64,000 nt of DNA, taken from positions 829,237-893,236 of the forward strand of contig ML133411.1 in the NCBI GenBank assembly GCA_003864495.1, read 5' to 3'. The stretch is from Nemopilema nomurai (taxonomy: Eukaryota > Cnidaria > Scyphozoa > Rhizostomeae > Rhizostomatidae). Shown here in pieces: positions 24,425-35,741 of the stretch. The notes beneath the pieces were generated by a model. That model had not been told where the DNA came from. It saw only the letters and a list, made by a program, of their open reading frames with translations, and did not search any database. The position numbers were made by a program, and so were the translations under genes. Every line of letters starts with the position of its first letter. Within the stretch, counting starts at the first letter, position 1.

Positions 24425-25995
24425 TGTTGATGTGATGCTTAGATGCCTAAGGGAGTCTCTGACAAAAACAGTTCTAACTCTTGAAGAATGCCTAGTCCCA
24501 GGAAAGCTAATTTCTGGAGTAACAACAGTTCGCACAGTTCCATCAATGCTCTCAAAGTCTGCTCTGTCCACTGCTCTTTCTTGAGGTGTTCTTGCTGGTC
24601 TCCGTCGAGGATGTTATGCTACTCTTCGTTCCACAATCTGTTCAGTTGTAGCAAAATCATTCTTCTCCATCACTAAGTCGTCACAGCTGGCAGCAGTCAA
24701 GTTAACCTCACATACAATATCCTTGAAATCTTTACTGATCAGTTTTTGTTTGTGAGGATGAAAAAATGCACTCATCTTCATCTACCAGTTTATACTCACG
24801 AACTAAGACAGTTATCTTTTCTTTATTGCTCTCTTCAATGGTTCTGGTCTTTTGTAGTCTCTTTGACCAATTGGACAACATAAAAGCATTCTTCCAATTA
24901 ATCTTACCATAGAAGTGGCATTTATCTTGTCAATCAGTGCATAATCAGTGTACAAACTGACATGATCTTCACCAGCTTTCTGACTGATGTCAATATCCTG
25001 AATTCTTCTCTCTGTCTTACTCTCTTCAACCTGTGAAGGGAAATTTAAAACAAATGAAATATGGATCCCATCCAAATATTTGACATTTTCCAGGATAAGA
25101 AATTGTCTTATATGCATTGCGAAATTTAAAGCACTGTATCTTGAATTGGCAGATATGACCCAATCCATCTTTCTAACCAAAGGAACCAAAAAATAATACT
25201 TGAAAACAAGACTGGAGTTAAGTACACAATATCAAAACAATAAAGCCCTAAATAAAGACAACAAGAAATGACCTGAGGTTCAAGCACTCTGCCATAAATG
25301 TCATCAAATGTATCTATCAAAATACATTGTGGGGAAGAAATTGTTAATCAGAAAGAATGTGTCAACAAAAAATAATTTATAAAATAACTGTCACTTGAAA
25401 GTTCTGGGTCCTTGTTCAGCAATGAAACAAGAATAGCTTTGTAAATTTCTTTCCCAGAATCTGGTATGCTCACAACTGGCTCAGAATATTTCGCGTTTCT
25501 GTGTCATCGTTGTCATCATCTTGGCCATTGAGGAACTGTAACTGGTCTAATTCTTCCTGGGTTGTCAGTATAGCAGGCATAATTTCATCTGCAAAGAAAA
25601 GCATTAATACAAAAATACAGGATTTATTCACAACAGCAAAGTGAATCTCAAAATGTTGTTGTTTCTCTTACCTGTGACTGAATTTGTATCATCCACTTAA
25701 GTTGTCTTATCATCTTCCACTTCACCATTGTCATGACAATCCAGTTCTGATGTTTGAAATGGCTTGAAAAACCACAAATAACATTATAAGCATCCTTCAC
25801 CATCTGCTGCAATAGTGTCGCTGTAATACCCTGGTTTAATTTCAACAGACATTGCTAGTTGACAAACTTCTTTGAATCCAGCCTTCCAAGATTCTGTTTC
25901 TTCGCCAGCTGCAGGGTAATTGTTTAACTTGGCTTGGACAAAGCCATTTTCATACTGTTTGTTCCAGATGCTCTCACCCTTTGGATTGTGCTTTG
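24425..25995 (-). pseudogene. Gene B 3' exons, copy 3, still linked to the 5' exons across hAT2
   Basis: Reading leftwards, exon 25995-25672 continues exactly the codon frame interrupted at 29166 (KGESIWNKQYENG, then WFFKPFQTSELD), with two in-frame stops, and ends at a GT donor. The next exon starts at 25588 after TTTTCTTTGCAG and is Asp-rich (NGQDDDNDDTETR). A clean 123-bp exon, 25030-24908, lies between CCCTTCACAG and GTAAGA (VEESKTERRIQDIDIS). A last block ends at a GTAAG donor at 24424. I know no function for this C-terminal region. hAT1 lies 0.6 kb downstream and may have removed the true 3' end. Confidence 0.5.
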
Positions 25996-26430
25996 CAGGG
26001 ACGCCTGCTGGAGATAAGGGCAGGAGGGGCAGTGCTGGTGCTGAGGGCAAATCGTAGAATTTTTCCATTAAAATAATCGAAAATTCGTTGGGTTGAAGTG
26101 GGTGTTGGTACGTTATAAAATATTGGTATGTTCCACCCATACAATTTTGACACTATTCTCGATACAAGTGGGTACAAAATGGCTTTATTCGCAACGTTTG
26201 GTTTATGAAATTTAAATGATCATGGTGATTTAAATGGTTGGAAAATTCTGATTTCTAAGTCTAATTAATCTAAACCTAAATTAAGTCGAAATAATCCGGG
26301 GTTGCAGGATCATTGAAAGTGAAGAGGCAAATGATAATCACAATAAGCAAAAGCAGATCAAATAGTTGTTTATTCCAGTGGTTTAAAAAAGTCAGTTTTG
26401 TATGAGACGCCATTGGTTTTTCAAAGTTTG

Positions 26431-28598
26431 TTATTGTCTTCCGAAAAATAACTGTCTCTGGTCATTCTTTCTTGCAAACTCCCCTGCAATTCTTTCAACG
26501 TCAATTCCATCAATTTCCTCTTTGTGCATATTTGCAAAGATTACGTTGTTTAAATGGTTTGCACCACTTGTTGAACGTATCCAAGACTTGAGTCTTCTCA
26601 TTGCACTGAATATTCTCTCTGCAGAGGCTGAGGACAGTGGGATGGTCATGTACAGGCGAATCAGACTGACAAGTGCTGGCATACATTCTTTACTCGCCGG
26701 TTGTGCATTCATAACTTCAGCAACTGTTCTCACTTTAGTTACCTTTCTGATCTTGTTAGGGATGTCCGCCCTGCTATTATGCATTCTCAAAAGAAGATGG
26801 ACCTCATCCAAATTTTCGGCAAGAGAAAATGCATCTAAACCATCAAAGCGGTTATTGCATCGACAATGAATGATCTGCTCTCGATTCGCTCCCCATTAGT
26901 TGAGCCAAGGATTAGATACTCAATCTGTTTCAAGATTCCCAAATCTTTCTGGTTGAACCTCTCATCTGCTGACACTGTTACCAAGTCTATGACTTCAAAG
27001 TAAAGTCGTCTGAGTTCGGACTTACTCTTGCTGACAGATGGAACACCACCTAATTTCTCTGCCGTGTCAATCAGCATGTCGTTATCGTCAAGCCGTTTAG
27101 GTATTTTCCTACTTCTCCCCTCTGAAGCTTCATTCGCTCTGGATACCATTTCCATGGTCTCGACCTTTTTGATAAGTCTTTCAAACTCTGCATCATTTCT
27201 GAGCTCCTTCATTCTTATGTCGACCTTCTTGATGCAAAAAAGAGCTAACTCTGCAGTTAAGTCGACTCGCTGCAAGTTTCTTGAAAGATCCTCAAATACT
27301 GACAGGAGTTCGTAAAAAACTGTAAGGCCAAACACGCGATTAAAGCTTGATAAGTCCTTTTTCAATTTTTTAGCTTTGGCTTTTACCACCTCGGTAACTG
27401 ATTTATCCTCCTTAAGTTTCTGGAGTACTTCCAAGAGAGCAAGTCTTTTGTCTACTATTATCTTTGCCGCTCTCCCTCTTGTGGTCCACCTAGTCACTGA
27501 CAAATTTTGCAACCTTTGCGTTTTTGTGTTGGTGTTGTCATCTTCATCAGTTTGCAACTCTTCAAAAAGCATGATTCTTTTAGGGGAGACACCTGCAAGC
27601 GCATAAAGATCTTGACACATCAGCGTTGCGTTCGCAAACAGTGAGCTTTTGGCAATGGCATCTCTGATAATCAGGTCATTGCAGTGTGCTAGACAGTGAA
27701 TGTAAACTGATTGACCATTTGTATATTCATTGATCAGGCGTCCCAGTTTGACCATCGCTGAAGCTCCATCAAATGAACAGCCTGTAAGCATGTTTGGTGA
27801 AAGCCTGCATCTAATCAGCGTATCCTTTATCACCTTAAAAAGTTGTTCTGCGGAAATACCCTCCTCACATTCGCGTATTCCAATAAAGTACTCTTTGACA
27901 ACAAAGTCTTTTGTACATGCCCTTAGTGTAATAGACATTTGCTCCTTTTTACTAACATCTGTGGCTTCATCAGCGATCAACGCAAAGTACCCGTTTCCTC
28001 TTATCTCCTCCAAAACTTTCATCCTCGCTTCCAAGACCAGCATTTGCTCTTGCTCCGATAGAATAGCGTGGCCAAAGTACGATCTTGATTTCAGGAAAAA
28101 TCTAAGATTTTCATCTGTTCGTGATATGTCCAAATTAAACTGGAAAATATTTGAATTGGTGTCGTCCCTTCCTCTTATAGCAGCTTCTGCTTCACTCTTG
28201 TATACAAAGGGTGACTTTTCTTTCTGTTTGAATGCCGAGCAAAGTTGGCAAAAAACAGCCTTCTTCTGACGATGATAGAAAAGCCAATCAAACTGCGATA
28301 ACCAGGCAGGGAAAAATGATCTTCCCTTTGACTTGCTGGCTTCTCTGTCTTGGTCATTAAATTGCAGTTCTTCTTTGCCCCATAGCTCTCCAAGAATTTC
28401 CTCATTCGAAGCTTTCTGAGGACACTGAGACACGTCATCCTCTTTTGAAATACTCGGCTCTGTTTTCTCGCTGCTGTCCTCTGTCACAGCCTTTGTCGTT
28501 TTTTGAAAAAAGTTTCCGATATTCGTCTTTCCTGGCTCTTGAGAAACCTTTTTAATCTGTTTTATTTTCTCATTCTCTACACGACCCGAGCGTGGCAT
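26431..28598 (-). pseudogene. hAT2 transposase (ZMYM-type, DUF4371), frameshifted near its C-terminus
   Basis: ATG at 28598 opens 587 codons. The zinc-finger region (FFPAWLSQFDWLFYHRQKKAVFCQLC) lies near residues 93-120, then AAIRGRDD, then candidate catalytic acids in ALIADEATDVSKKEQ (about 205-220) and GCSFDGASAMV (about 275). The frame ends at 26835. A +1 shift there restores the rest (26431-26811), which holds the hAT dimerisation motif IPLSSASAERIFSAMRRLKSW. The shift is present in all three tandem copies, so it predates the triplication. Compared with relatives, the stretch between the zinc finger and AAIRGRDD looks about 60-70 residues short, a possible internal deletion. Confidence 0.8.
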
Positions 28599-28771
28599 GA
28601 TTTTCCTTTAAAACGGCAGAAAGTTTGCAAGCTGAATGTATTTTCTCCTGTTCTCAGTGCCCTGTTCAAGACTGCCCAGCAGCTTTTCAGGTCTAATGAG
28701 GTTTCCATGGTCTATTGTCAACACAGAAGCCATATTCTATCAATACCTAAGTTAGTCACAGTCTCTTTGAA

Positions 28772-28954
28772 AAGGTAATAGTCAGGAACAAAACAAAACA
28801 GCGACGAGAATCCAATGTTATGTTTTCATAATTTTAGGATAAAAATAAGTTGAATCTTATTTATAGTTATAATTTGCCCCGGCATACAGGCTTCATTTTC
28901 CCCTGATGAAGCCCTGTGTGCCGGGCTGTTTGCTCTGTTCCTGACTATTACCTT
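28772..28954. repeat. Nested inverted repeats in the hAT2 5' region
   Basis: AAGGTAATAGTCAGGAACA (28772-28790) is the exact reverse complement of 28936-28954. Inside it, CCCGGCATACAGGCTTCAT and ATGAAGCCCTGTGTGCCGGG form a second, imperfect hairpin (about 28877-28926). This could be a small MITE inserted in hAT2 or a structured subterminal region. I see no clear target duplication. Confidence 0.6.
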
Positions 28955-29165
28955 CATTTTATTACTCATTGAAAGATTCGGAGAATCCGACGCAAAACTC
29001 GACGCTGTTTTGAAAAAATTAACAGTTTCCGGTGTCAAAGATCAACAGTATCAGAAAGGAGTTGTCATCAACTAGATTTCTATAATATTCTATAATCTTT
29101 TCATAGAAGTCGTATATTCAAGGGCACTTCTTGCCCCCCCAGCCCCCCCAGGGTAGGCGCCCCTG

Positions 29166-32100
29166 GTGCTTTGGAAACGTTGGCCCATTTGGATGAACTC
29201 TAATTTGTTCCAGTCTAACTTGATGCCCATGGTTTCTTAGCAATTGCCCAAAAGTATAATTGTGGTATCCATTTACTGACCAGTAAAACTCAACACAGTC
29301 AGATCCTGTGCCAGACAAATTACATTGGAGTTTGGGGTACCTATTCCTCATGTAGCAAATTAATAACACAGCAAAACTACATGATAGCAAAATATCTATG
29401 TATGACTGGTTGGAAATAAAGTTTCTCTTAAGTTCCATATCTGGCTGCTCTTCGATCCAGTTATACCAAATAGCAAAAAAAGTGAGTAACAATTGTTGCA
29501 TACTTGATTCGTGTATTTAGAGGAGCAACAGGACTACAGAAAATCTCTGCATAATACCATACAATTTTTAGGAACACATAGATACCCTTAACAGACTCAT
29601 CCTTCCTTCGCATTTCACCAACAATAATATCCTGTAAACAATCTCGACCAGCAGAAAAGGAGATCCTTTGAGCTGAGTTCCAGGTTTGCTTAAGCCATGT
29701 CTTGCTACAGAAAACATGTCATAAACTCGCTTGATACTGTCCAGGTGGATATGGTAGTTGCCAATCATTAAGGTTCTTGCATTGTGGTCCAAATCATTCA
29801 CAAGTTTCTTGTGACAGTGAATGTAGTCAGAGTCACTTAATCTTTCTATTACATAAGATTGCTCATCAGGTTTATTTTGTTCTGTGTACAAGAAACCATA
29901 CTTCCTTGAAATTGGCTGGAAGCGAGAACCACTTGTGGACAGAAAAGAATCTAAAAAGACCTTTCGTCACCTGCTATCACCATCCGAGGCAAAGCCAATC
30001 AGGGGTCCAAGCATTGGTTGTAAATACTTGCCATAGTAATTTTAAACTGTCTCCCATTGGTCACTCGCAAATTTACTATCAAAACAATTGCATGTTGGCA
30101 TAAGAAGAACTGGGAGTTTGGGCAAGGAAGAGTGAATTGGATTAATAAGTATGGCACAGCAATAGTTTCCAATCTTGTTTTCCTTGAAGGCATTGACAAT
30201 TCTTTCATAACCAGGTTTCCTCTCTCCTACATTTACACAAAAGCGATCTGAACAAATATGACCATCTCCAGTAGTTCCGCAGAAACCTAACAGAGTGTCA
30301 TTTTCTTGATGATATGTGACTTCTTGTATGATGGCAGTTTCATCCTCAGAACATTCAACTGGGACTTCTGAAGCTATAATATTCTTCATTGCTTCAGAGT
30401 AAACAAAAGCGAGCACAACAAAATTGTTCTCTGTGAGTCCCAATTCTAATTCAATTTTCTTCTTCTTTCGCCATCTGTATAGGCTATGAATTTCTGGTCC
30501 AAAAAGATTAATGACAATAAAGCTTGCAAGCCTTGGACCACCCCAGCACATTAAAACTTCGTAAAATTCTTGAACAGAAGCCATGTATCGTTTACATTTC
30601 CTCTCTTGTGGAAATTGGCTGCAGTAGACTGGAGTAGCTCTTTCAAGACTATTTTATCCTCTAAAGGTCCTAACAATGCCGTTTTATCGAGCTGGGAACA
30701 TACTACTTTAAAAGAATCTTGTTTTGCATATTCAGCTAGCTTTTGTCTTAATGTCCTGGCACACAGTTTAAAACATACACTTTCCCTGGTTAAAAGAAAA
30801 ATTTGTGACAGCTTTTCCTGCTGAGCTTGTAATTTTACCACTTTTTCTGTCTCATGCAGATACACATATCGAATACAAGATAGATCCCGTTCACCATCTT
30901 CATTGGTAGCATTTGAACGTCTTATTAGCCTTTCTCTAAAGGATCTTAAGTATGGAATATTTTGATAAAAGATCCGTTGAACCGTCACCACTAACATGCT
31001 TGTATTCATGATGGGGTCCCGAAAACCAAGACTTAACTCCATTGTCAATTCCATAATGAGTGTCATTGATTAAAATTTTGCAAGGCAATGTTGCCCGGGT
31101 ACCATGTTGCACATACCTGCACATACCCAGGTAATAACCTTGTCAGAGTCTCAAAGTATTAGCCTTTTTCTTTTCTTCTTCGACTTGTTTTGGCTTGAAG
31201 TAGAAAAAAAGAAATTTGCAATTCATCTTTTCTTTTTCCTTCAGAGTGTGCTTACTGCTCCTCCAATGATGGGTGATATTGCTTCAAATGTTGAATGACC
31301 CCTTTTCAGCAGAAAGTATAACATGACATGTTAAACATGTCAGCTTATCACCCTTGTGCTTCAACTGACCTTTATATTTCTCCTCAAGAAGTTTTCCTAG
31401 AGCATTTTTATCTCCTACATTCGGGTTTGCATATGCAGCATTTATGAGGTGGCTCTTGCTCTGGCAGTGAATTTCAAGGTTGGAAATTTTCTTGGAGAAT
31501 GGACCAAGTGAAATAAATATTATACAAACATTACACTTTGCAGAAAAGCTATCACCTCCAATGCGAAAAACCTTAAAACCAAGCTCATTATTTTCCTTTG
31601 ATGCTAAAGCCTTTGAGAGATTTTCTAACACTGTTAATGCACTATCCCTCTTGCTACCACTTTCTCCACTAGGTGATGTTTGCATTGATTCCATTTTCAA
31701 CACTTTGAAGCCCTGATCTGGCTCATCATTAAACAATTTTCGTTTGGAGATCACTGAATTAATTTTCACTCCATCATTGCCATCATGAAATTCCTAAGAA
31801 ACTGACAAAGTAAAAATCTAACAACAATTTCAAAACTTTGGGGGGGGGGAGGGATTCGTTCAATATTGCTTAGAAAATAATACCTTGATCTTCTATCAAC
31901 AAAAAACTTGTAGCCAGAATCGGAATAATAAAAGGTTATTTCCTATGAAAAGTCTGCTATGATAGAGCATAAAGCTTTCGGTTTATAGAGCATCAAGAAT
32001 TTGGGTTAACTAAACAAGCAAAATTTACCCAAGTAGATTAAAAAGCTTACCATCTTGTCATCTTTGCCGGCTGGTTCCTGTTGTCTTATTTGACCTAGGC

Positions 32101-32236
32101 CTAAATCGTCGTGTTTTGGAGGAGCACAGTCACGGTAAGCGCAGCGGATTTGACAAGGCTTTTCCACAAGGAACTCCTTGCATTCACAGTTTTTAGAGAA
32201 ACAGCTTCCTCTTGCAATGTCTTTTATATCTTTCAT
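29166..32236 (-). pseudogene. Gene B 5' exons: uncharacterised zinc-finger protein with a DDE-transposase-like core
   Basis: Exon 1 is 32236-32051 (62 codons, Cys-rich, donor GTAAGC). Exon 2 starts at 31793 after TTTCTTAG and carries two Cys-Cys/His-His modules (CNVCIIF...HCQSKSH; CLTCHVIL...), the second broken by a frameshift near 31285. A long region from about 31066 to 29166 follows (LRSFRERLIRR, RDLSCIRYVYLHE, CWGGPRLASFIVINLFGPE, SEDETAIIQEV, GFASDGDSR, DSDYIHCHKKLVN). In-frame stops lie near 30044 and 29957, and frameshifts near 30580 and 29700. The DETAI, ASDGDS and DYIHCHKK positions resemble the spacing of acidic and D-x-x-H-x-x-K motifs in P-like transposases; this is my inference. 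I recall similar predicted proteins from cnidarian genomes but no assigned function. Confidence 0.5.
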
Positions 32237-32515
32237 GTTGATTAGCTACTTCACCCAACAAAATTGCAAGCCATTACCAGTGGAGATTACGGAATAGTGA
32301 AAATGAAAACTCACGCGCCAACCTGACTCACAGAACAAAGGAAAACGAAAACTTTGACGCCAGGTGCCATGGTTACCAGAACACCACAACAACACAGGGC
32401 GGGCAGCCTCTTTGCTGTTATTTTTGAATAAATCATGTTCCATCACTGGTTACATGAAGGCCAATACCAATGGTTTGTTTTAAAATAGTGATCGGGAGAA
32501 AACCAGCTCTGTTAT

Positions 32516-32612
32516 AGTTATACTCTGTTATACTATGTTATACTCTGTTATACTCTGTTATACTCTGCTATACTCTGCTATACTCTGCTTTACTCTGCTA
32601 TACTCTGCTATG
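32516..32612. repeat. 10-bp minisatellite (TATACTCTGY)n
   Basis: About nine to ten units of TATACTCTGT or TATACTCTGC follow one another with single-base variants. The left units end in T and the right units in C, as expected if the array grew by local duplication. It lies between genes A and B, upstream of the gene B start. Confidence 0.9.
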
Positions 32613-32756
32613 GTCTTGAACATATATTTTTCAAAAATAAAATGAAGCAAATCATAATTCTGACAATAATCAATAATAGGACCAAGGCATTTCGATATAA
32701 AAGAGATTTTACAACTAGAGCGAACTAAACTTCCATCAAGTAAACTTTTACATCAC

Positions 32757-35741
32757 TTAGTAAAGGGACATAAAGTGGGCACATTCTTTACCTTCCCAAA
32801 GAAAGACGCTTGTTTCCAGAGGCTTTTTGGAGTTGGAGAGTAAAATCTCATAGTCTGCATCAATTTCCTTATCATCAATGACCATGCAATATCAATAAGT
32901 AAATTTGTGAGGTATGTGGTTAGATTTGAAGTGTCTGGGCAATTACGACATCTGTGAATCATACATTCCTTCGAGTTTGTATCACATAAAAGCAAGCTCG
33001 CCAATTTATGATATTTCTTTTCCAAGTTAACTCCATTCAGCATCAATGAAACATTTTGACGTATTACACAGACAAAAACAGAGTGGGTTCCTGATCGCCC
33101 AACTAAGATGCACCATTTTGGTCGCAGACTGCAAAATTTTGAAAAGCTCAATTTTTATTTCTGGATGCTGTTTCTTGAAGGCAGAATAAAGCTCACTTAA
33201 ATTGCACAGCAGCAGCCTTTTTTGCTGAAGGATGTTTTTACCAATGCTGACGCAGTCTTTCTTGCCAGGCATTTGTCTGCTGAACTCATCATCCTGATAA
33301 AAATTCAACACAGTTTCTTTAACGTAATCACTTATTGGTTTGCCAAGATTGGGAAAAGGCACTTCTAGTATACCTTTTTTGTGGGCAAGCTTTTCGCCTG
33401 CCTTACAATGTATTTCAAAACCCGGTATTCATCTTTTGTTTTCTGGATAGACCAAGAGTATCTGGATTTTTCTTAGCCTACCATAGTTAGTATCTGGATT
33501 TTTCTTCGCCTCTCTGAGACTTTCGTTTTCTCTTTCATCAGCTGGACAAGAACATCAAGGTCATCAGCCTTCTGTTTCAGCTCTTCCAAATTGAGATGTT
33601 CCTTGACCTTCTTTGCTGTTAAATCCTCCAGTGTTACATTGGCCATTTCTTTTTGGATTCCTTTTTGCAAATAAGATTCCTTCTCTTTCAATTTTTCATT
33701 CACTTGTCTCAGCTTTCTCTTTCCATATGCAACCTTTGAGTGTGAAGCTACATCATGCAGTTTCATGGGACTCACATCCATATCAATCAAGCTTGAATCT
33801 AAGCTTTCTCTTGTTCTGTCTCCAGCAAAGTCAAACTCTACATCATCATCATCATTTTCTTCTATATCTGGCATCTGAGCAGTTTGTTCACAATGATCTT
33901 TAGTTTGCTTTGTGAGCTCTGTATGACATGTTGGGCAAAGCTTCTGTCCAGGGACTAAACTGATCCTAAGGAGTTGAGCATCAGTTGAAGGATCTAGAGT
34001 TATTTTCCTCAACCCAGACTTCAGAGGTTTCTTATGTTTGGCAAATGGATCACAGCATTTCTTCTGAAAATGACTGTACCTGGCTAAATATGTTTGTTCG
34101 TGATGAAAACATATTGTCTTGTCAGTCAAATCCACAATCCCAGTTCTCAGTGACAATAACTTTTTCTCACCGACTTCAAGTGAATCAATCATTTTTAATC
34201 CAACTTTCCTTGTATATATCGGCGAATTACATCTTTCTGAAAGGTAACTTCCAAAAGAGCAGTTTTCTAAACTCTCATACATTGCCATTCTTTCAGCTCT
34301 CCTACAACAAACCTAAACTCAAAGCCCCTATGACCTAGATTTATATTTTCAAAGATCCATAAATCAATTTCAAAGTTTTCAACATAGCTATAGGAGAAAA
34401 AAAATAAGGCTTTAAGGTCAATATTGTATCATATAATGAGTTGTCAAAACTCATGTCTAACTGATTATAAATTTAATGTGTTTACTTTTCTGCTCAAAAG
34501 ACCACCTATGTGTCCTAATGCTTTCCTCTTAAATTAACGAATGGCCTGTCTGCATAATCATTGTATATAATGTGGATCCTCCATCAACAAGTGTAGGTCC
34601 CCAATATGTAATTGAAAAGAAAGACACCTAGCTAATTGCCAATGAACTTTAAAAGAAGGGTTTAGTGTGTAACTTAACTCTGTAAATGTTAAGGCAAACC
34701 TATCAAGACTTGCACATTTGGTAAAAAAATTGACTTTTTGTCCAAGTTAGTTGATATCCTGTTTTGTTGAAACATCATCCATCCATGAATTCGAGTACAA
34801 CAGTGAGATTTTCTCCGGTTTCTACCCTTGCCTCCCCTATGCCTCCCGATGATTCTGAAACTTCGTATTTCACCCTGTTAAACCTTAATGTACAGGCATC
34901 AAGCCTGGAAAATTTCATCAAGATCAGACATGTCCCGATTAGGATTTCTTCACTTATATAGCGGTTGTATGGCATTTTCCCAAAACTGGCAATAACAGGT
35001 TTTCTTATTATAAACATGCAATAACTGTGAAAGAAATAGTTCTGCAAATATTTTAGCGTTATTTTTATATTATGCAGATATGAAAATGGTGGGATGTACA
35101 TTTTCAGAATGATATTGCAAAGAATACAAAAAAAATAAGAAAAATAAAGAAAAGAGTATAAGGAAAGAGTAGGATGCGGATAAATTGAAGTTTAATTTGA
35201 AAAAATGTAATTTATACAGGTAAATTACTGTATCTTTACACTGTTTGTAGTAAACTACCAGAATATGTCTGCAAAAGCTAGAATCTAAAGGAACATACAT
35301 TCAAAACTTCTGGAACATGTAGATACACGGAGCATGCTTTTTCGTGTACAATCTTTGCCCAGTCCTCAAAGAACAATTCTGCTCCACAATTCAGGCAACG
35401 ACAAATATTAAAAGTCTCTTTCTCACACTGAGAACAGGTATTTGTCCAAGGAACAAAGCTCTCAACAAATGCCTAGTTGATTTTGGGCAGAATGCTAGCC
35501 CATGATTCGCACAATTTGTTTTTTATGTATTCATAGGTCTTTTTTCTTTGTTGTTTGCACAATCAGTTTGATCCTCAAAGGTGAATTCTTCTACCAGGTC
35601 ATCTTCATTCAAAACATTAGTTGGATCTTTAGATGCGTTGCTTAAAACGTTATTTCCGGGCAAACATGCTTTCTTTGTTACCAACTTTGAGAAAACAAAC
35701 CTTTCTCTTGCAACTTTAGGGTGACGGCTTCGAAGACTCAT
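32757..35741 (-). pseudogene. Gene A: uncharacterised zinc-ribbon/coiled-coil gene, multi-exon and decayed
   Basis: The first exon, 35741-35299, starts MSLRSRHPKVARERF, has a frameshift in an A-run near 35535 and a stop near 35475, and ends in a Cys-rich block (CSQCEKETFNICRCLNCGAE) at an AAT/GTATGT donor. The next exon starts at 34301: SFGSYLSERC, ICFHHEQ, KKCCDPFAKH and GQKLCPTCHTELT (further Cys/His pairs), then an acidic stretch and a long charged region likely to be coiled coil. After a stop at 33473 come MPGKKDCVSI, KRLLLCNLSELY and FCSLRPKWCILVGRSGTHSV in shifted frames, ending at 32757. I recall the same motif order in large repetitive protein families predicted in cnidarians. Most longer relatives continue beyond this point, so the copy is probably 3'-truncated. 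Confidence 0.45.
34310..35298 (-). other. Intron of gene A
   Basis: The interval lies between the GTATGT donor at 35298 and the TTGTTGTAG acceptor at 34302. It holds an A-rich tract (35120-35170) and one short open frame (34775-35018) with no recognisable motif. I see no other gene. Confidence 0.35.

Larger units (their letters stand above)
18958..27661. repeat. 8.7-kb tandem segment, copy 3
   Basis: This is the third copy (8,704 bp). Its right edge (GGCAT followed by CTCTGATAATC at 27662) continues into the rest of hAT2 instead of restarting, so it marks the original, unduplicated right flank. Confidence 0.9.
25996..29165 (-). mobile_element. hAT2 DNA transposon, full length, inserted in an exon of gene B
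   Basis: The left TIR is CAGGGACGCCTGC at 25996 and the right TIR, read on the minus strand, is CAGGGGCGCCTAC ending at 29165. Both are flanked by a perfect 8-bp target duplication GTGCTTTG (25988-25995 and 29166-29173). Removing the element and one octamer joins the two halves of a gene B exon in frame, which confirms the insertion. The 3.17-kb element encodes one transposase. Its 5' region holds nested inverted repeats (28772-28954). Confidence 0.9.

Noticed and set aside
28890..28940. CTGATGA followed by a perfect AGCCC/GGGCT stem, resembling a hammerhead ribozyme core
   Set aside because: The stem is followed by GTTT instead of the required GAAA, and no flanking stem III with a cleavage triplet is visible. 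The inverted repeats explain the pairing.
34775..35018. Minus-strand open frame (NRYISEEILIGTCLILMKFS...) in the gene A intron
   Set aside because: No splice sites fit it to gene A, no recognisable motif, and the length is within chance expectation.
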